Shown here in pieces: positions 9,778 through 16,600 of a stretch of 64,000 nucleotides of DNA. Origin of the DNA: Pantoea sp. A4 (GTDB lineage Bacteria > Pseudomonadota > Gammaproteobacteria > Enterobacterales > Enterobacteriaceae); NCBI RefSeq assembly GCF_000295955.2, contig NZ_ALXE01000048.1, positions 24,087 to 88,086 on the forward strand. Direction: 5' to 3'. The notes under the pieces were generated by a model, which saw only the letters and a program-made list of their open reading frames with translations, was not told the origin of the DNA and did not search any database. Numbering within the stretch: the first letter of the stretch is position 1; every line of letters starts with the position of its first letter. A program made the position numbers and the translations under genes.

Positions 9778-9797
9778 ATGAGAGTGATTACTCTCAT
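9778..9797. promoter_or_regulatory. Perfect palindrome upstream of the efflux operon
   Basis: ATGAGAGT-GATT-ACTCTCAT, with 8-bp perfect arms, lies 31 bp before the adaptor start codon. Its size and place suit a dimeric repressor operator or a short 5'-UTR hairpin. The binding protein is unknown. Confidence 0.45.
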
Positions 9798-9936
9798 CAA
9801 AAATTGCATTGTAGGGAGGCCGATCATTTACAGCTGTTAAGGTTGCGTAAAATATATTTTCGAAACGAAACCGGTAATCTTTTCGTGCGCTATTTGCCAA
9901 AATTCTTTAGCCATTTGCGCCATTTAGCGGGAATTT

Positions 9937-10125
9937 TCAGCCTTTTGGCTCGATACCACGACGGCGCAGTTCGCGTCTGGCAAGGTCTTTCAGCCAGCAG
10001 GAGAGCGTAATGTTCTCGTCATTGGTCACATCACGCAGTTGGTCATGTAGCTCGGGATGAATGCGGATCTGGAAAGCAGCCGACTTGCCGTCACCTCGCG
10101 GCGTTCTGTCTTTGGTTTTTGGCAT
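9937..10125 (-). CDS. Small ribbon-helix-helix-like protein
   Basis: A 62-residue basic protein. The pattern SAAFQIRIHPELHDQLRDVT followed by ENITLSCWLKDLARREL matches the Arc/MetJ/HicB-type ribbon-helix-helix fold: a beta strand with alternating residues, then two helices (about residues 17-56). Such proteins bind DNA as dimers and often repress their own operon or act as antitoxins. No toxin-like partner is adjacent. It stands alone between the efflux operon and omrA, on the same strand as the efflux operon, and might bind the palindrome at 9778-9797; that link is only inference. The ribosome site before ATG 10125 is weak. Confidence 0.6.
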   Translation of the reverse strand: MPKTKDRTPRGDGKSAAFQIRIHPELHDQLRDVTNDENITLSCWLKDLARRELRRRGIEPKG

Positions 10126-10272
10126 GATGTCGTCACGTTATTCAGAGTTAACTGGAGCGCCCCTTGCAGCGCTACCAACACAGTAAGGGGCTGGCGACCG
10201 GTACGGAATGCAACATAGCGGAGCGTTAGCCGTAAGCTAACTGATTGGCTTTTTTTTTGTTGGCGGGAATTC

Positions 10273-10294
10273 GTTAAGAGGTGGTTAAGAGGTG
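10273..10294. repeat. Tandem 11-bp repeat
   Basis: Two perfect head-to-tail copies of GTTAAGAGGTG lie just beyond the 3' end of omrA. Direct 10-11-bp spacing is typical of binding sites on one DNA face, but no binding protein is identified. Confidence 0.5.
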
Positions 10295-10337
10295 TATACA
10301 GGTTACGAATTTATTTCACTAAGGGCAGATGACAGGC

Positions 10338-10441
10338 AAAAAAAACCCACGCATCCGCGTGGGTCAGTGCATCAGAACATGGAGATATCCCATCGGGAAG
10401 AATACGGATATCAGTTCTTTACACCCATCAATACCTCTGGG
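10338..10441 (-). ncRNA. omrA: OmrA-like small regulatory RNA
   Basis: Hfq-dependent sRNA known to be induced by EnvZ-OmpR and to repress outer-membrane and curli/flagellar mRNAs. On the minus strand the transcript would begin CCCAGAGGTATTGATGGGTG, nearly identical to the conserved 5' seed of OmrA/OmrB. It ends with the stem CCCACGC-GGAT-GCGTGGG and eight T residues. The length of about 104 nt exceeds the 88 nt of E. coli OmrA; the middle part is not conserved, as expected for this pair. It is called omrA because of the GCGGATGC terminator loop and because it is the copy farther from galR, as in E. coli. The start is inferred from the conserved CCCAGAGG. Confidence 0.85.
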
Positions 10442-10499
10442 ATGGGTATAGTCGCACTGATAGCGGGGAGAAAAATAGCGCGAAAACGCTACGGAGTTC

Positions 10500-10551
10500 G
10501 GTGAAATGCAACGAGGTATGAATATCTCCATACCCCGTTAACAGGCTGAAT
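10500..10551. repeat. 52-bp direct repeat, left copy
   Basis: Identical to 19669-19720 except at one base (C10535 versus T19704); the offset between copies is 9169 bp. The repeat contains a hairpin with 11-bp arms (AACGAGGTATG / CATACCCCGTT). The single difference changes a G-C pair to a G-U pair in a minus-strand RNA, so the fold is kept. This copy lies about 100 bp downstream of the giant gene. Confidence 0.9.
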
Positions 10552-10562
10552 TATCCCGATTT

Positions 10563-10595
10563 GCCTCGATGACAATGAAGCCCTGTCATCGAGGC
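10563..10595. repeat. Perfect 12-bp inverted repeat after the giant gene
   Basis: Arms GCCTCGATGACA and TGTCATCGAGGC around a 9-nt loop, 57 bp past the stop of the giant gene. There is no T-tract on either side, so it is not a standard intrinsic terminator; it could protect the mRNA 3' end or be a protein site. Confidence 0.6.
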
Positions 10596-10651
10596 ATCTC
10601 CGTAATACGCGACAAACCTGCACCTGGTCAGGTTTGCCGCAATCGCCAAAA

Positions 10652-13600
10652 TTAACGTAAAACCTGGAAGAGAAAATCAATGACATTCTCTCTCCCCAGA
10701 CGAGCAAATGGGTTATGCGGATTTGCGATCTCCCAAGGGGTAGGTTTATCCTCTAAAAATGCCTTTAACGATTCGCCAGTGGCGTCGTTTTTTATCGCAT
10801 TGAAGAAAGCGAGTACCTGTGTTAAGTCATTAACATCCAGGTAATCATCATCACCAAAATAGAGTTTTTCCAGCGGCCTCAGCTGTGCCAACGCATTATC
10901 ATCATTATTTAATAACACAGCCATAAGGGATGCCACTTTGCTAATAATAAAACTCACTTTTTCAGAAACTTCATCTTTTGTTAGTGTCAGAGTTGGCTCC
11001 TCAGTGGATGTCTGGCTTACAGGTTCAATGTCTGGTTTTTGCCCGTCTGTTGTGGCACCAGGCGAATCAAAATCCCCCCGGAGGTACAAAATCACCACCG
11101 CAAAGACTGACGCATAAATTACTACTACGGCGTTGAAGCCAAGCAATTTTAAGGCCGTTTTAGGGTGTTCCTGAGCGTGTTGCAGAGCCCTTTGCATAAT
11201 AGGCCCCCCTCCTTGGCCGATCGGAGAGAGTGTATTGTACAAGTCTTTCCCTCTGAGCCGACGCCCTCCGGTTCTGTTTCCATTTCCCCTAATCGACCCG
11301 ATCCCGGTTTGTTCTGTATATGGCCTGGAGGGTCTTGCTCGTATATATCGACTGGACGCTCCTGCACGCGTATTTTTGTTTGCGAACAGCGAGGCTATCC
11401 AGCCGCCACGACAAGCATTAACATCCACTACGGCCTCGCCGGTGCTTGAAACAGAAGCAAAGTCCTCAACCAGCGTTGATAATTTAAGGGCTTGCTTTTT
11501 ATCAATTGTGACTAACCCACCAGGACGTGGCGTTGCAGGTACTAACGAAGGATTCTGTGAGCTGGTTTGTTTTTCCAGATTCCACATATCCATTGCCCTG
11601 TATGGGTTATCATCCTCGAAATGGGATAATTTAACGTCTTTATAATGGCCTGCCTTAGAAGTTCCGGTGAATCTTATTCTCTCTTCCAGCGTCGCAGTTC
11701 GCCAGCTCTCAATTTCGCCATTTTTAATAATGGGAACTTCTGTTACAGGTTGATCAAGTTGATTGTATTTTACCCGAGCCGAAGGTAACATTTTTCTGCT
11801 TTCTAACCCATTATCATCAAGCAACTTTCCATGCTCGCCATAGAAATTAATAGTGGTTTTCTTTGGACAGGCAACCGTATTTGTACCAATAGTATTCCCA
11901 TGTCCTGAGACCATGAAACGGCCTGGCCTGGCATCCTTACCTTCGGGAAGGTATATTTTGTAGCCATCATACTGCCGATAACCATATGATTTTCCATTAC
12001 GTATTACATCTTTTTTGTTAAAAAGCCTTCTTCCTTCATCAATCCCTCTTGCCCCCGGCCACGGGGTAGAATTAGGCGTTACCCCGTTCAATTCCCATGT
12101 CAGATCGCCTTGAGTGCCGATGCCATAAGTACCATCAGGATTAGGATTCCTTCTTACGGCCCCTGTAAGCGGTTGGTTATAAGCAGATTCACCAAGCCCT
12201 GGCCTTACGCCTCCTCGCACTTCCAACGGCAAACGTGCGCTATGCGCATTATTTGTTCTGACTGTGCTCGTTTGTCCCGTAGTTTGTCTGATACCTTCTG
12301 TTGTTGCGAAATCTGAATTCCTAAAACGATCCAGCAGGTTATTCACGTCAGCACGCAATTGCTCCATTCTTGTTGCCCCATTATTGAGCTGAGCGCCAGA
12401 ATTGACATGGGTCCCGCCAACAGATGAGCGGCTACCTGAAGCCAGGCTTTGTGTTTGTTGTCCTCCGTGAGAGGTCGTTCCCGTCATAGAGCTTCCTGAC
12501 TGGTAACCTGAAGAACTTGTTTCGCTTGAATGGCTCAAATCGACTGCAGGATTATTTGATCCACCAGTGTTGACCGAATGACTTGAAGAAAGGCTGGTTC
12601 CGTCAGATGAACCAGCTCTGGAAGATATGGTGCTTGAGGTATCCACACCTGCCATTAGTTCATTATGTCGACCTTCAGTAATAACGCCCTCAATGAATCC
12701 TTCGTCAAGAACCTGTCTGGAATAATCAGCTCTGATATTTGCATCTGATATTCCTCTTGAAATAATCTCATCGGCATTTGGTGCATACTTGATTTTATCA
12801 ACAAATTCGTTTGATTTTCTTACTACAGTTATAAATTCCTGATGATTGCTAGTGGCATAACGCAATAAACCTTTTACGTCAGCCACGGAAAAAACAGCAA
12901 AAAGTATCGACCCAACTAAGATATCAGCTTTCGCCTCAATAAATTCTTTTCCGCGGTCGGAATTATATAACTTGAGCACACTTAAACCAATATCCCCCGA
13001 TTCGGCTAACGCACTAACCAACAGTGCAGCCACTTGTACTTGGCCGCTAGCAGTTGCAGCGGCTGCACCTGCGACTAAAGCCATCCCTCTAAGTACAGCC
13101 TGCCCGTAGCTCACCAGCCGTTTTGTCTTATGCTCACCCGGCGTAAAGATATCGTAATCCAGATCGCTGCTTAACCTGTCTATTAATCCATCATAAAGAC
13201 TGTCCAGTAGTGTCTGGGTATTATTTGTAACATTACCATAGCTCAGCGACCAACTTAGCCAGGGTTTGTACCCAGGAATAATACCATCACGATCTTTTTT
13301 CGAGAGGCTATTCTGTATATCAATCGCAAGTTCACGTCCTGGTACCATCCCAGCCCTCATAATATAGCACTTACCACTTCTGAGGGAGATGATAATTTTT
13401 AGATCCCCCTTAGTTATCGCCATCATTTCCGAAACAGGATGCTGTGCATCACTAATTTCCATACCTAAAGCTTCCCAAGGCATATTTACGCTAACAGTTT
13501 GTAGCGCAGCCTTGCCTGACAAATAGTCATTGACTAAAGCAGTCACATCATCGTTTTTAGGCGTTAATAAAAATTTCAATAAGGCTGTATTAATGGCTTT

Positions 13601-16600
13601 CTGATAGATAACAGATACAGCCGACCGCAAGGGTGAAGAAGATTTCAACGCTTCAATTTTTTCTTTTATTTCCCTCTCAACATGATTAATTATCTTACGC
13701 AACACATCCTGACTCATCCCGGATATGCCACTTACATTATTCACATCCGAAACAGAATTTAATGTAAAATCTTCATCACGATAAAGATTACCAGAAAGGA
13801 TATCTCTTAACTTATATTTCTTGATATAAAGTTTCTGTGTTGGAGCGATGAAGTTTGCCGAACCATAGTTATTATTCGTGAGTGTTTCAAAGGTAACAGA
13901 ATATTCTGCATCCAGGTCAGCCTGAGCAAAAGTCATTCCCTGGCTGGCCGCAGATTTTAGTAGAATGCTGTCAAGCTGATCGTTAACACTAAGTTGCTTA
14001 TGCACTGATATATCTGAGGAAGAACCTGTCGATGCGCTGGTGTTTTTCTCGATGCTGCCTTCACTATCAACAAACTCGAAGTTGGCGCTTTCTACCAGAC
14101 TGTGTTCATTAATAACAAATACATTCAAATCATCATCGCTCGCTCCTGAACCGATCTTTGGATTGCTCGATAACGCCTTTTCAATATGTGATACGGAGAT
14201 ACGATTTCTCTCATCCTGAAGCAGCATATCTGCTTGTATCTGCGATAAAATATTCGTTTTCCATTTATCAGAACTTTCATAACCATCTTGAGGATGATAT
14301 ATCTTTGCAAAAACAACTTCGCCAGCACTATTTTTTAGGGTAAATTTAAATCCCTTACCGGCAGGAAACCCCTCTCTGGATTTATTTATTTCCTGGTGTA
14401 ACACCCCTACAATTCTATTTTTATCCTGAATATCGTCTGGCCATATTCCTATAGCCTTAGACAAGGCTGAAAAATACGAACTTCCTTTTACCATACTATC
14501 GTAAATATAATATTTCTCTGACAAATATATACGTAAGCGCGTTTTATCATCATCAGGGAGTTTGCTCTCGTTAAACCATGCTCCCCTTTCGACAGGAGAC
14601 ATAATCGCTAACAGAGAAGCCAATGAAGAATACGCTTCCCTCGACGTAATTTCTGGTAAAGACAAAGTACAACTCTGATCAACAAACTGGAAATTGGCGC
14701 TTTCTACCAGACTGCTATCCTTAACCACAAACACATTAATATTATCATCACTCGATCCTGAAACCACCTTGGGTGCACTGGTTTCTTCGCCGTTAATATG
14801 TGATACAGAAATACGATTCACCTCATCATGAATCAGCATATCTTCTTCTATCTGAGATGCAATATCCGCCTTCCACGCACCAGAACGTCCACTACCGGGT
14901 CGTGGATAATAAATTTTTTCAAAAATAACCCCACCACTGTTATTTTTAAGTGTCAGTTTAAATCCTTTACCGGCGGGAAAATCCCCCGCCAACACGGAGT
15001 CTGGCAGTCGTAACACTCCCACGATACGGTTTGTACTCTGAAAATCCGCTGGCCATGTTTTGTGACGACTTTGCACATATTTAAAATAATCGCTTCCCTT
15101 AACCATATGATCGTAAATATAATAGTTTTCGGCGAGATATATACCCAGATTTCTTTTGAGGTATGCGAATAATGCGCTCCGTTGAAACCAGACATCTCTT
15201 TCGGTAGCAGACATTTTGGCCAACTGTGCAGCCAGTGCCGCCCCTTCTGCAGAGGTCGAAAGGCTACGTTTAGACAAGCTACTGTCCTGATCGACAATCT
15301 GGAAATCGACGTTTTTCACCTGACTATTTTCACCGGCAACAAATACATTTACCTCAGTGTTTTTTGCTCCCGATATCACTACGGGATTACTGTATATATA
15401 ACGATGAATATGATCTACAGAAATGCGATTATTCTCATCCAGAAGCAACATATCCTCTTCTATTTGAGATGCAATATCCGTTTTCCAGGCACCATTTCTC
15501 TCTGAAACAGTTCGTGGATAATATACTTTCTCAAACATCACCTCGCCGCTACTGTTTTTAAGCATCAGTTTAAATCCTTTATTAGTGGGAAAACTTCCCG
15601 CCAACACGGGGCTCGGCAGTCGTAACACTCCCACGATACGGTTTTCACTCTGGAAATTACGTGGCCATCGAGGATGAATACTTTGCACCCATGTAAAATA
15701 CTCACTCCCCGTCACCATTCGATCGTAAATATAATAATTTTCCGCCAGGTAGATACCTAGATCTTTTTTATAACTTGCAGTTAGGCTGCTATTCGCAATC
15801 CATTCATTCCTGTCTGAACGGGACATAGCGGCCAGCTCAGAAACTAATGAATTTTTTATTGCACCGCCGGGAATAGAGGTTGCTGTTAAAGGCAACGCAT
15901 TGCACTCAACTCGCCTATTACGGTTTGGATTTGTATATTGGCTATACATACGGCCTTGCGCAGTTCCATAATACGTCTGCTGCTCACCTTCCATCTCTTC
16001 TGCCACTGGTGTTGCCATAATGGCATCACTTAGTCCTAACGCATGCGTTAGCGCGCTTTCCTGCTCGGCTTCCAGTCCCAGCAGTTCACACAACATATCC
16101 AGCACGCGCAGCAGCAGGCTCCATCCATTCACATCTATACTCTTGAGAAAAGCCGTAAACTCTGAATCTCCGGAATACAACCCGGCAATAAATTCGTGCG
16201 GACTGTGCAGATAATACACAGTGGCAGCATCTTTCCCTCCCTGTTCCTGATAAGCCTGTTGTGCACGCTCGCGAAGTGCATCGAGTTGCTGTACTTTGTA
16301 CCCCAGCTCACTTGCTGGGTTCTTCAATCCTGCTGCCACTTGATGTGCGGATAAAGCATGAGCAATTTCATGCAAGATCTCTTCGTCAGTCGCATCCGCA
16401 CTTAATCGTATTTCTCGCGTTGACATTTTATAATGGCTGAAGGCATACTCTTCTGACTGTATTATACCGAAACTATCAATGAATTTATTATTAAGTAGGC
16501 TTTGGGATAATTTCGCTTGCCGTAAATCCCCCCCCTGAGATATGCGAAATATTTCTTCACGAACTTTGAGATTTTTAACGCTGCTCGCTATCGATTTTGC

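Noticed and set aside
10292..10504. 70-codon plus-strand open frame
   Set aside because: It is antisense to omrA and exists only by chance.
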